Shown here piece after piece: positions 54,950 to 63,701 of a DNA stretch of 64,000 bases; position 1 is the first letter of the stretch; every line of letters starts with the position of its first letter. Under the pieces are notes generated by a model. It had not been told where the DNA came from. It saw only the letters and a list, made by a program, of their open reading frames with translations, and ran no database searches. Source of the DNA: DAHUYF01 sp963789275 (GTDB lineage: Bacteria; Pseudomonadota; Alphaproteobacteria; ATCC43930; CGMCC-115725). The stretch covers positions 1 to 64,000 of the forward strand of contig CAWBKF010000016.1 of the NCBI GenBank assembly GCA_963789275.1, read 5' to 3'. The position numbers and the translations under genes were made by a program.

Positions 54950-56197
54950 ATGGTGCGGCTCGGGCGAATGCTGCTGGTGCTGGCGTTGGCGGCGCTGCCG
55001 CTGGCGCGTGCGGCAGCTGTCGAGCCGATCAAGATCGGCTTGAGCGTGTCGCTCACCGGCGGCCTCGCCGCCAACGGCCTGCAGGTGCTGCTGGCCATGG
55101 AGATCTGGCGCGATGATGTGAACGCCCGGGGCGGGCTGCTCGGCCGGCCGGTCGAACTCGTCTATTACGATGACCAGACCAACCCCGCCGCGGTGCCGGC
55201 GATCTACACCAAGCTGATCGAGGTCGATCATGTCGATCTCACGGTCGGGCCCTACGGCACCAACCTGGTGGTGCCGGCGCTGCCGGTGCTGATGCAGCAC
55301 AAGATGACGACGATCGGGATCCTCGCCCTGGCCGCCAATCGCGAGTTCCACTATTCCGGCTACTTCGCCATGATCCCGACCGGGCCGCAACCAAGGCTGG
55401 CGATGTCGGAGGGGTTTTTCGCCGTCGCCCTCAGCCAGACGCCGAAGCCCAAGACGGTGGCGATCGCCGCCGCCGATGCCGAGTTCGCTCAGGTCTCCGC
55501 CGAGGGCGCCCGCGAGAACGCGCGCAAGGCCGGCCTCACTATCGTCTACGACAAGGCCTACCCGCCCAACACCGCCGATTTCCTGCCGATCATCCGCGCC
55601 ATCCAGGCGACCGAACCCGACATCGTCTACGATGCAGGATATCCGCCCGACACGCTCGGCCTGGTGCGCGCCGCCGGCGAGGTCGGGCTCAAGACCAAGA
55701 TGTTCGGCGGCAACATGATCGGTCTGCTCGCGACCACCTTCAAGGTGCAGCTCGGCCCGTTGCTGAACGGCATCGTCAGCACCGCCGATGTCTTCGTGCC
55801 GGCGCCGAGCTTCGACTTCCCCGGGGTGAGCGACATGCTGGCGCAATACCGCGCCCGGGCGGCTGGGCGGGGCGTCGATCCCCTGGGCTACGCTTATGCG
55901 CCCTTCGGCTACGCCGCGCTGCAGGTGCTCGGCGCCGCGGTCGAGGCGACGCGGAGCCTCGACCAGGAGAAGATCGCCGCCTACATCCACACGCACGGCT
56001 TCAGCACCGTCGCTGGCGAGCTCGCCTACGGGCCGGACGGCGAATGGACCAAGCCGCGCATGCTGGTCAGCCAGTTCCAGCATATCGTCGGCAACGATGT
56101 CGTGCAGTTCAAGGACACGACCAGGCAGGTGATCCTGTGGCCGCCCGAGTACAAATCGGGCGAGATGATCTATCCTTTTACGGATGCGAGGAACTAG
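54950..56197 (+). CDS. ABC transporter substrate-binding protein (Peripla_BP_6), orphan
   Basis: A 415 aa LivJ-like protein. Signal peptide LLVLALAALPLARAAA; core motifs EPIKIGLSVSLTGGLAANGL, LLGRPVELVYYDDQTNPAAV and LTVGPYGTNLVVPALPVLMQ. No permease or ATPase gene is adjacent, so it must use a transporter encoded elsewhere (the LivHMGF set at 32174-35433 is a candidate) or act as a sensor. The VOC gene follows 19 bp downstream and the FAH gene is divergent, which suggests a small catabolic group for a diketo or aromatic acid. CGAGGGGAG precedes the ATG. Confidence 0.92.
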   Translation: MVRLGRMLLVLALAALPLARAAAVEPIKIGLSVSLTGGLAANGLQVLLAMEIWRDDVNARGGLLGRPVELVYYDDQTNPAAVPAIYTKLIEVDHVDLTVGPYGTNLVVPALPVLMQHKMTTIGILALAANREFHYSGYFAMIPTGPQPRLAMSEGFFAVALSQTPKPKTVAIAAADAEFAQVSAEGARENARKAGLTIVYDKAYPPNTADFLPIIRAIQATEPDIVYDAGYPPDTLGLVRAAGEVGLKTKMFGGNMIGLLATTFKVQLGPLLNGIVSTADVFVPAPSFDFPGVSDMLAQYRARAAGRGVDPLGYAYAPFGYAALQVLGAAVEATRSLDQEKIAAYIHTHGFSTVAGELAYGPDGEWTKPRMLVSQFQHIVGNDVVQFKDTTRQVILWPPEYKSGEMIYPFTDARN

Positions 56198-56216
56198 CCT
56201 CGACAAGGAGAACGAC

Positions 56217-56753
56217 ATGACGCAAGCGGCGACGGAGCCGGTGCTTAGGCTCAAATTCCTCTCGCACGGCACGCTCGAGGCCTACGATCTCGACAAGACG
56301 CGGCGGTTCTACGAGGAGTTCCTCGGCCTCGAGGTCGTGCGCACCAGCAAGGTCTCGCTGATGATCCGGCTCGGCAACACCAACACCATCGCCGTCGTCA
56401 GGAACGAGCGCAAGCAGGCGATGCCGATCTTGAACCACAACGGTCTCGACGTCGCGACGCGCGACGAGGTCGACAAATGCTACGAGATCGTGATGGCCGA
56501 GAAGGACAAATGGGGCATCAAGAAAGTCACCCGTCCGGCCGACCAGCACGGCACGCGCAGCTTCTACCTGCTCGATCTCGACGACAATTGGTGGGAGATC
56601 CTGTGCAATCCCGAGGGCGGCTACAGCTGGATGTTCGACGCCGGGCGCGACATCGAGGAGTGGGGAGCCACCTCCGACGGCAGCCATCCCAACGAGTATG
56701 CACGCACGCGCTTCTCGTCGCGGCACCTGAGCGCCGAGGCCGAAGGCGAATAA
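56217..56753 (+). CDS. VOC-family (glyoxalase/extradiol dioxygenase fold) protein
   Basis: A 178 aa protein. AYDLDKTRRFYEEFLGLEVV and HGTRSFYLLDLDDNWWEILC are vicinal-oxygen-chelate motifs; the Glu of WEIL and a His in LRLKFLSHGTLEAYDL or LNHNGLDV could ligate a metal. It might be an extradiol-type dioxygenase, a glyoxalase or an isomerase. ATG 56217 has AAGGAG seven bases upstream. Second gene after the binding protein. The C-terminal extension (GRDIEEWGATSDGSHPNEYA) is longer than in simple glyoxalases. Confidence 0.88.
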   Translation: MTQAATEPVLRLKFLSHGTLEAYDLDKTRRFYEEFLGLEVVRTSKVSLMIRLGNTNTIAVVRNERKQAMPILNHNGLDVATRDEVDKCYEIVMAEKDKWGIKKVTRPADQHGTRSFYLLDLDDNWWEILCNPEGGYSWMFDAGRDIEEWGATSDGSHPNEYARTRFSSRHLSAEAEGE

Positions 56754-56989
56754 GGCGGAGACGTGGGGCGCGGCACCGCGTCATCAGCGCCGGTCACGAG
56801 GATGTCCGCACGTTGTCGCCTGGTGTCTCATTCCGTACCGTCCGCGGATTGGCGATCAGTGAATGATGTCGGTTCAAATCGGGGGGTCGCTAACGCTGGG
56901 CAGATGTCCTCACCCGCCGTAGCCTTGAGTATCCGAGCTGGAATACCAACGTGGGGCGGGGCGGCCCCAGCGAGACCGGGAGCCCATCC

Positions 56990-57637
56990 GTGAAGCGTTT
57001 CACCCTCTACGGCAGTCCGCATTCCCTCCCGACGTACAAGGTGGCGCTGATGCTACGCCTTTCGCGCGAACCGTTCTCGTTCCGTTATGTGAGTTTCCAA
57101 AAAGAGATGCATAGGACTTTAGAGTTTCTGGCGCTCTCTCGCTGGGGCCAGGTGCCGGTGCTGCTCGACTACGATCGCGTCTATGTCCAATCGGCGGCTA
57201 TTGTCGAGCATCTCGCCGCAACGCTCGGCCGGTTCGAGGGGCCAGACCCGGCGTCGCGCCAAGCCGTGCGCGAGTGGCTGTACTGGGATGTCGACGTCCT
57301 CTATCCGCCAGTCTATGGCTGCTACAGTGTATCACTCATGCAGCGAAAGCTGCTGCAGCTCACCATCGAGCCGGCGATCGCCGACTTCCATCGACAACGC
57401 GCCGAGACCGCGTTGGCAAAACTGGACGCCCAGCTCGCGGATCGCATCTATCTCTGCGCCGCCGAGCCGACCGTCGCCGACTTCTTCTGTTACGGCGATG
57501 TGGCCTTTGCCCGGGTTTGTGCGTTCGATTTGACACGCTGGCCAAACCTCGCCGGCTGGGCAGAAAGAGTGACGGCTCTACCCGGGTTCCAATCACCTTT
57601 CGACTTGCTGCATATGAAGGACGCTGAACTGTCCTAA
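56990..57637 (+). CDS. Glutathione S-transferase family protein
   Basis: A 215 aa GST. Thioredoxin-like N-terminus FTLYGSPHSLPTYKVALMLR with SPHSLPTYK in the catalytic position (Ser or Tyr instead of Cys), then WGQVPVLLDYDRVYVQSAAI with the cis-Pro and glutathione-binding Ser. The helical C-terminal domain ends LAGWAERVTALPGFQSPFDL. Conjugation or dehalogenation roles are possible; no specific substrate can be inferred. GTG 56990 was chosen over the GTG at 56951 because it begins directly at the fold. The codon use is a little less GC-rich than its neighbours. Confidence 0.88.
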   Translation: MKRFTLYGSPHSLPTYKVALMLRLSREPFSFRYVSFQKEMHRTLEFLALSRWGQVPVLLDYDRVYVQSAAIVEHLAATLGRFEGPDPASRQAVREWLYWDVDVLYPPVYGCYSVSLMQRKLLQLTIEPAIADFHRQRAETALAKLDAQLADRIYLCAAEPTVADFFCYGDVAFARVCAFDLTRWPNLAGWAERVTALPGFQSPFDLLHMKDAELS

Positions 57638-58101
57638 GCTCCATCGAGGATCAACACGTCCGCCTCGTCCAACCGGCCCTGCTCATGGCGGATCCGTCCG
57701 AGCCGTCCCGAACCTGAGGTGTTGCGCCTCAGCAATACCCAGGAGGCAGCGGCGGCGGACCGAGGCGAAAAGCTTCAGCCGCTCCTCCTCGGCCGAATAG
57801 GGAATCCAGGGAATCGCAATAAGAGCTCTTGAGATCGCCGGCCTTCAGGTTCGGGGGGTATAGCTTCCTGGCCGCCCCCTCACCCGACCCAACAAACTTC
57901 GTCGCAGCTTTCGATCACCGCACGAAAGGACAAAAGTGCGCAAAGCCGAACTATCCGCCGACCGATCTTGCGGGCAACACTTGCGCCGGGTACCAAAGTG
58001 ATGGGATTGAGCGCATGGAGGGACGGTTGAGCCGGGTCGCCCGCGATGTCGCGCGAGCCCACGTTTCTCGCCACATCCTCCCCCACTTGCCAACTTCTGC
58101 T
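57638..58101. other. Gene-poor region upstream of the poxB remnant
   Basis: About 460 bp. On the minus strand a short frame ending at about 57634 reads RIRHEQGRLDEADVLILDGA before the stop, but I do not recognise it and it has no supported start. The region also contains C-runs near 58099-58108. It is probably debris from rearrangement around the poxB fragment. Confidence 0.35.
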
Positions 58102-58384
58102 CCCCCCCAATTCGCCGAGACGCTGGCGGGCGTTGGCGCCGGCGTCAGACGACCCTATGGCATCGTCGGCGACAGCCTGAACGGGCTCACCGACGCCATC
58201 CGCCGTCAAGGAAAGACGCGGTGGCGTCATGTGAGGCACGAGGAGGTCGCTGCCTTCGCGGCCGGCGGCGAAGCACACCTTATGAGTGAACTCGCCGTCT
58301 GCGCCGGGAGCTGCGGGCCCGGCAACCTGCACCTCATCATCGGCCTGTTCGACCGCCATCGCTCGCGCGTGCCTGTGCTCGCGG
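58102..58384 (+). pseudogene. Remnant of a PoxB-type thiamine-diphosphate enzyme
   Basis: About 94 residues match the N-terminus of pyruvate dehydrogenase (quinone)/pyruvate oxidase: PQFAETLAGVGAGVRRPYGI, VGDSLNGLTDAIRRQGK, then HVRHEEVAAFAAGGEAHLMS, AVCAGSCGPGNLHLIIGLFD and HRSRVPVLA. The catalytic Glu is present in HEEVAAFAAGGEAHL. A full enzyme is about 575 aa; here homology ends abruptly at about 58384 and unrelated sequence follows. There is no start codon in the usual place. It lies 120 bp before cyoA, so the deletion or rearrangement joins poxB to the oxidase operon. Confidence 0.8.
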
Positions 58385-58507
58385 CGCTGCTCGCCTTCGC
58401 CATCTTAGCTGATCCGCTTGCGACCCGATCAGCGCAAGCGGAGCTCCTGGAACGCGCCGGGTGGGTCGCGCTCGGTTTCTCCAGTCTCAGAGCACGCGAG
58501 GTCTAGC

Positions 58508-59389
58508 ATGCGGTATGCTGTACTCGTCCCTATCTTGGTCGGCGTCGCGACGCTCGGCGGCTGCTCCGAAGGCATTCTCGATCCGAAGGGACCGATCGCT
58601 TCGGCGGAGCGGCTGCTGCTGATCAATTCGACTGCCATCATGCTCGTGGTTGTCGTTCCGGTGGTCCTCGCGACTTTGGCTTTCGCCTGGTGGTACCGGG
58701 CGTCCAATCCGCGCGCCAGCCGCCAGCCGGCCGAGGACTATGAAGGGCGCGTCGAGTTCGTCATCTGGTCGATCCCGGCGCTGATCGTGATCCTGCTCAC
58801 CGGGGTCATCTGGATCAGTTCGCATCAGCTGGATCCGCGCGCGCCGATCACCGCGAACGCGAAGCCGCTGCGGGTCGATGTCGTCGCGCTCGATTGGAAA
58901 TGGCTGTTCATCTACCCCGATCAGGACATCGCCGCCGTCAACGAGCTGGTCATGCCGGCCGGAACGCCGGTCACTTTCCGGCTCACTTCGGCAACGGTGA
59001 TGAACTCCTTCTTCATCCCGCAGCTCGGCAGCCAGATCTACACGATGGGCGGCATGACGACGCACCTCAATCTTCTGGCGGACACACCCGGCGACTATCC
59101 CGGGTTCTCGGCGATGTACAGCGGCGACGGCTTTTCCGAGATGCGGTTCGTCGCCAGAGCGGTTCCGGCTGCCGATTTCGACGCCTGGGTGAAGGCCGCG
59201 CGCGGCGCCGGCTCGGCGCTCGACGCCGACGCCTACGGCGCACTGGCAAGGCCGAGCACGGCCGTGCCCCCTGCGACCTATCGCTCGGTGGAGCCCGACC
59301 TGTTCCAGCACATCATCGATCAGACGGTATCGGCTCCCGGCAAGGCCGGCGCGGCCTGGTGTCCGCCGGTGCAAAAGGCAAGAGGTTGA
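58508..59389 (+). CDS. cyoA: Cytochrome bo3 ubiquinol oxidase subunit II
   Basis: A 293 aa lipoprotein: lipobox LGGC with Cys19 as the modified residue. Two membrane helices (IMLVVVVPVVLATLAFAWWY and FVIWSIPALIVILLTGVIWI) and a periplasmic cupredoxin domain. DVVALDWKWLFIYPDQ and GFSAMYSGDGFSEM are CyoA-like, and no CuA cysteines occur, which confirms a quinol oxidase and not a cytochrome c oxidase. First gene of cyoABCD. It passes electrons from ubiquinol to subunit I in aerobic respiration. ATG 58508; no strong ribosome site is visible. Confidence 0.93.
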   Translation: MRYAVLVPILVGVATLGGCSEGILDPKGPIASAERLLLINSTAIMLVVVVPVVLATLAFAWWYRASNPRASRQPAEDYEGRVEFVIWSIPALIVILLTGVIWISSHQLDPRAPITANAKPLRVDVVALDWKWLFIYPDQDIAAVNELVMPAGTPVTFRLTSATVMNSFFIPQLGSQIYTMGGMTTHLNLLADTPGDYPGFSAMYSGDGFSEMRFVARAVPAADFDAWVKAARGAGSALDADAYGALARPSTAVPPATYRSVEPDLFQHIIDQTVSAPGKAGAAWCPPVQKARG

Positions 59390-59390
59390 C

Positions 59391-61364
59391 ATGCTGGGCA
59401 GGCTCACCTGGGCGGCGATTCCATTCAACGAGCCGCTCCCGCTGTTGAGCGGCGCGGCGGTGCTCATCGTCATTCTGGCGGTGCTCGCGCTCATCACCAT
59501 CAAGGGCTGGTGGCCTTACCTGTGGCGCGAATGGGTGACCAGTGTCGACCACAAGCGCATCGGCGTCATGTACATGGTTCTGGGGCTGATCATGCTGCTG
59601 CGCGGCTTCTCCGACGCGATCATGATGCGCACGCAGCAGGCGCTGGCCGTCGGCGAGGCGCAGGGATACCTGCCGCCGGAGCACTACGACCAGATCTTCT
59701 CGGCCCACGGCGTGATCATGATCTTCTTCGTGGCCATGCCGCTGGTGATCGGCCTGATGAACTTCGTCTTGCCGTTGCAGCTCGGCGTGCGCGACGTGGC
59801 CTTTCCTACCCTCAACTCGGTGAGCTTCTGGCTGACCGCATCGGGGGCGCTGCTGGTCAATGCCTCGCTCGTCATCGGGAATTTCGCCCGCACCAGCTGG
59901 TGGAACTATCCGCCGCTGTCCGAACTCGCCTATTCGCCGGATGTCGGCGTCGACTACTACCTCTGGTCCTTGCAGATTTCCGGCATCGGGACCTTGCTCA
60001 CCGGCGTCAATTTCGTGGCGACGATCCTCAAATTGCGCGCCCCGGGCATGACCTATTTCCGCATGCCGGTGTTCTGCTGGACCGCACTCGCCACGAACAT
60101 GATGATCGTGGCCGTGTTCCCGATCCTGACCGCAACCTTCATGATGCTGCTGCTCGACCGCTATCTCGGCATGCACTTCTTCACCAATGACGCCGGCGGC
60201 AACCAGATGATGTATGTGAACCTCTTCTGGGCTTGGGGCCATCCGGAGGTCTATATCCTGGTCCTCCCGGCCTTCGGCGTCTATTCCGAAGTGGTTGCGA
60301 CCTTTTCCGGCAAGGGCTTGTTCAGCTATCGCTCGATGGTTCTCGCCACGCTCGGGATCTGCGTCCTCTCCCTCATGGTCTGGCTGCATCACTTCTTCAC
60401 CATGGGCGCGGGCGCCGACGTCAATGCCTTCTTCGGCATGATGTCGTCGATCATCGCCGTGCCGACCGGCGTCAAGATATTCAACTGGCTGTTCACGATG
60501 TATCGCGGCCGGGTCGTCTACACGACGCCGATGCTGTATTCGGTCGGCTTCATGATCACCTTCGTCATCGGCGGCCTGACCGGCGTGCTTCTGGCGGTGC
60601 CGCCCGTCGATTTCGTGCTGCACAACAGCGCGTTCCTGGTCGCCCATTTCCACAACGTGATCATCGGCGGCGTCGTGTTCGGCGCGTTCGCGGGCTACAA
60701 TTACTGGTTCCCGAAGGTCTTCGGGTTCACCCTCGACGATCGGTGGGGCAAGGCCGGCTTCTGGTGCTGGCTCGCGGGCTTCTGGCTCGCCTTCACGCCG
60801 CTCTACGTGCTGGGCCTGATGGGCATGACGCGGCGCCTGCAGCACATCGCGGACCCGAGCTGGCGGCCGCTGCTGCTCGTCGCGGAGCTGGGCGCGATGG
60901 TGATCTTCTGCGGCATCCTCTGCCAGGTCGCGCAGCTCTATGTCAGCATCCGCACGCGCGAGCAGCGCCGTGACCTTACCGGCGACCCGTGGAACGGGCG
61001 TACCCTGGAATGGGCGACCTCGTCGCCGCCGCCGGCCTACAACTTCGCCGTATTGCCGCGAGTCGAGACGATCGACGCCTTCTGGCACATGAAGCGCACC
61101 GGGCGGACCCGGATCGAGCCGGCCTACGAAGCGATCGAGATGCCGCGCAACAGCGCGACGGGTTTCGTCACGGCGTTCTTTGCGGTCATCACCGGTTTCG
61201 CCCTGATCTGGCACATCTGGTGGATGGTGATCGTGGGTTTTCTCGCCGCCGCGATCACCGTCCTGGTCGCCGGCTGGAGCGATGAGCGCGAGCGCGAGAT
61301 ATCGGCTGAGGAGATTGCGCAACTCGAACGGGCCCGCTTGGGTCCGAGGCAGCCCGCAGAATGA
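59391..61364 (+). CDS. cyoB: Cytochrome bo3 ubiquinol oxidase subunit I
   Basis: A 657 aa heme-copper oxidase core of about 15 helices. Quinol-site residues RGFSDAIMMRTQQ and the heme ligand FSAHGVIMIFF are kept; AWGHPEVYILVLPAF holds the CuB His and the His-Tyr cross-link; WLHHFFTMG supplies two CuB His; VAHFHNVIIGGVV holds the heme His pair. It reduces O2 to water and pumps protons. The start follows cyoA by one base, and the stop overlaps cyoC by 4 bp (ATGA). Confidence 0.95.
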   Translation: MLGRLTWAAIPFNEPLPLLSGAAVLIVILAVLALITIKGWWPYLWREWVTSVDHKRIGVMYMVLGLIMLLRGFSDAIMMRTQQALAVGEAQGYLPPEHYDQIFSAHGVIMIFFVAMPLVIGLMNFVLPLQLGVRDVAFPTLNSVSFWLTASGALLVNASLVIGNFARTSWWNYPPLSELAYSPDVGVDYYLWSLQISGIGTLLTGVNFVATILKLRAPGMTYFRMPVFCWTALATNMMIVAVFPILTATFMMLLLDRYLGMHFFTNDAGGNQMMYVNLFWAWGHPEVYILVLPAFGVYSEVVATFSGKGLFSYRSMVLATLGICVLSLMVWLHHFFTMGAGADVNAFFGMMSSIIAVPTGVKIFNWLFTMYRGRVVYTTPMLYSVGFMITFVIGGLTGVLLAVPPVDFVLHNSAFLVAHFHNVIIGGVVFGAFAGYNYWFPKVFGFTLDDRWGKAGFWCWLAGFWLAFTPLYVLGLMGMTRRLQHIADPSWRPLLLVAELGAMVIFCGILCQVAQLYVSIRTREQRRDLTGDPWNGRTLEWATSSPPPAYNFAVLPRVETIDAFWHMKRTGRTRIEPAYEAIEMPRNSATGFVTAFFAVITGFALIWHIWWMVIVGFLAAAITVLVAGWSDEREREISAEEIAQLERARLGPRQPAE

Positions 61365-62000
61365 CCATAGCAGCCATCGACACGGCGCCGACCGCCGTTC
61401 CGACCGAACTCGTGCGCGGACGCGGCGGCGGCGGGCCGGCGCCGAAGCGCACCGTCGTCGCCTACGGGTTTTGGATCTTCATCCTGAGCGACATGGTGAT
61501 GTTCTCGTGCCTGTTCGCGGCCTATGCGGTCTTGTCCGGCAATACCGCCGGAGGACCGAGCGGGCGCGAGCTGTTCAACCTGCACAACGTCTTCATCGAG
61601 ACGATGTGCCTGTTGCTTTCGAGCTACACCTGCGGGCTCGGGGCGTTGTCCGCCGAACGGCGGGAGCCGGTGCGGTTCATGCTCTTCGCCGCCGTCACTT
61701 TCGTGCTCGGCGCGGCCTTCCTCTTCATCGAGAGCAGCGAATTCGCCGGCATGGTGGCGAAAGGCGCCGGGCCTGGCGCGCAGCGCCTTTCTGTCCAGCT
61801 TCTTCACTTTGGTGGGCACGCACGGCGCGCATGTCACCGGCGGGCTGATCTGGCTCGTCTATCTGGTGGCGCAAGTCATCGCCAAGGGCTTGCGACCTGC
61901 CGTATTGCGGCGCCTGTTGTGCTGGAGCCTGTTCTGGCACGCGTTGGATATCGTCTGGATCGGCGTGCTGACGCTGGTCTACCTGATGGGAGCACGCTGA
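61361..62000 (+). pseudogene. cyoC: Cytochrome bo3 ubiquinol oxidase subunit III, frameshifted
   Basis: About 210 aa. The first frame has RTVVAYGFWIFILSDMVMFS, LHNVFIETMCLLLSSYTCGL and FIESSEFAGMVAKGAGPG; the second, after an indel near 61775-61785 (one extra or two missing bases), gives SAFLSSFFTLVGTHGAHVTG, then RPAVLRRLLCWSLFWHALDI and the end YLMGAR. These are canonical subunit III sequences. The rest of the operon is intact, so an artefact is likely. The stop TGA overlaps the ATG of cyoD (TGATG). Confidence 0.92.
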
Positions 62001-62380
62001 TGAATGGTCACGATCACGTCTTCGACGACCGCACGCCCGGCGTTGAAGAGCATGAGCCCAGCGCCAATTATCTGTCCTACACGGTGGGGCTCGGGCTTGC
62101 GATCCTGGCGACAATCGCGTCCTTCATCGTCTCGCAAACCGATCTTCTGTGGCCGCCGGGCATACCGGCGGGGTTGGTCGTGCTCGCCTTCGCTCAGATC
62201 GGCGTTCACCTCGTCTTCTTTCTGCATCTGGGCAGCGGATCCGACAACACGAACAACATTCTGGCCCTCGCCTTCGGCGTGCTGGTCGTCTTTCTCGTGA
62301 TCGGCGGCTCGATCTGGATCATCGCCAACCTCAACGAAAACATGATGGCGACAGACCAGATGATGCAGATGCGACGCTAG
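62000..62380 (+). CDS. cyoD: Cytochrome bo3 ubiquinol oxidase subunit IV
   Basis: A 126 aa three-helix protein (YLSYTVGLGLAILATIASFI, GLVVLAFAQIGVHLVFFLHL, ALAFGVLVVFLVIGGSIWII) with the family motif HLVFFLHLGSGSDN. It stabilises the oxidase complex. The ATG overlaps the cyoC stop by one base. No cyoE (heme O synthase) gene follows within the window; it must be elsewhere. Confidence 0.93.
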   Translation: MNGHDHVFDDRTPGVEEHEPSANYLSYTVGLGLAILATIASFIVSQTDLLWPPGIPAGLVVLAFAQIGVHLVFFLHLGSGSDNTNNILALAFGVLVVFLVIGGSIWIIANLNENMMATDQMMQMRR

Positions 62381-62477
62381 TCGGGGGTGCCGGATGGCGC
62401 GAGACAGTCACACGCTTCTCAAAAGCGCCGCGTCGACGATCAGCTCGGCTCGGCCCAACCAGCGACGCGAGGCAACG

Positions 62478-63672
62478 ATGTCACCTGACACGACACTCCC
62501 GCGCAGCGAAAACCGCAACGCGCCGTCCGCGGCCGGCCGCCCTTCGACTCGATCATCCTGTTGCTGCAGGGCGGCGGCGCGCTTGGCGCCTATCAGGCCG
62601 GCGTCTACGAGGCGTTGGCCGAGGCCGAGCTGCATCCCGACTGGACGGCGGGCATCTCGATCGGGGCGATCAACGCCGCGATCATTGCCGGTAACCCGCC
62701 GGAGCGGCGCGTCGACCAATTGCGCGCATTCTGGCGTTTCATCACCCAACCGCCGGCGACAGGATTGGGTTTCTTCGATGGTGGGTCGCTCATCCACTCG
62801 GCGGGAACGACGGCACGCCAATTGGCTAACCAGCTGAGCGCCAGCAGCGCGGCGTTCTCAGGCGTCGCGGGTTTCTTCGCGCCGCGTCTGCCAAGCCCCT
62901 GGCTATGGCCCGCCGGCACCGTCCAGGCGACGAGCTATTACGACACAAGACAGCTCGGGCCGACGTTGGAGCGCGTGATCGACTTCGACCGCATCAATGC
63001 CGGCGCCATGCGGCTGAGCCTCGGTGCGGTGAACGTCGCCACAGGCAATTTCGTCTACTTCGATACGACCACGCATACGATCCGAGCGGTGCACGTCATG
63101 GCCAGCGGCGCGCTGCCGCCAGGCTTTCCCGCGATCGAGATCGACGGCCAGCATTATTGGGACGGCGGATTGGTATCGAACACGCCCTTGCAATGGGTGG
63201 TTCAGAACCGGCCGCAGGGGGACACGCTCGCCTTCCAGGTCGATCTGTGGAACGCCCGCGGCGACCTGCCAACCAGCATGGCCGAAGTCACGACGCGCCA
63301 GAAGGAGATCCAGTATTCGAGCCGCACGCGCGGCATATTCGGACCGGCTTCAAGCACATGCAAACCATCCGCGGCGCGCTCGCGAGCCTGCTCGAGAAGC
63401 TGCCCGAGGAGATGAAGGACCTGCCGGAGGTGCAGACGCTGAAGGGCGAAGCCGAGCACAACGTCCACAACCTCATCCAGCTCATCTATCGCCCGCGGAA
63501 ATACGAGGGCGATTCGAAGGATTACGAGTTCTCGCGCCAGAGCATGGAGGAGCATTGGCGGGCCGGATACCACGACACCGTCCGCACGCTCCGGCACCCC
63601 GAAGTGCTCGAGCGCCCGCGCGACCGCGCCGGCTTGTTCATCTTCGACATTGACGGAGACGGGCGGGAGTAA
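62478..63672 (+). pseudogene. Patatin-like phospholipase (DUF3734 type), frameshifted twice
   Basis: About 395 aa. The oxyanion loop LLLQGGGALGAYQAGVYEAL and nucleophile motif GISIGAINAAIIAG (catalytic Ser) are at the N-terminus; the dyad Asp is in HYWDGGLVSNTPLQ. A C-terminal DUF3734 domain (HMQTIRGALASLLEKLPEEM, FSRQSMEEHWRAGYHDTVRT) ends FIFDIDGDGRE. A missing base near 62545 (in GGCCGCCCTTCGAC) joins the ATG at 62478 to the core, and another indel near 63335 joins the two domains. This gene type commonly precedes acetoacetate decarboxylase and a hydroxybutyrate dehydrogenase, linking it to PHB/ketone-body metabolism. Confidence 0.87.
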
Positions 63673-63701
63673 CCGCAAACCGACAGCACGAGGAGAAGAC
63701 C

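Noticed and set aside
56868..56890. GGTTCAAATCGGGGGG resembles a tRNA T-loop
   Set aside because: No matching acceptor stem or anticodon arm upstream; intergenic sequence without other tRNA features.
59313..61322. Long open frame (669 codons) on the minus strand
   Set aside because: Antisense to cyoB; His/Asp/Arg-rich composition and no recognisable domain.
58508..62380. Cytochrome c oxidase (aa3) cluster
   Set aside because: Subunit II lacks the CuA ligands and subunit I keeps the ubiquinol-site Arg and Asp, so the set is a bo3 quinol oxidase.
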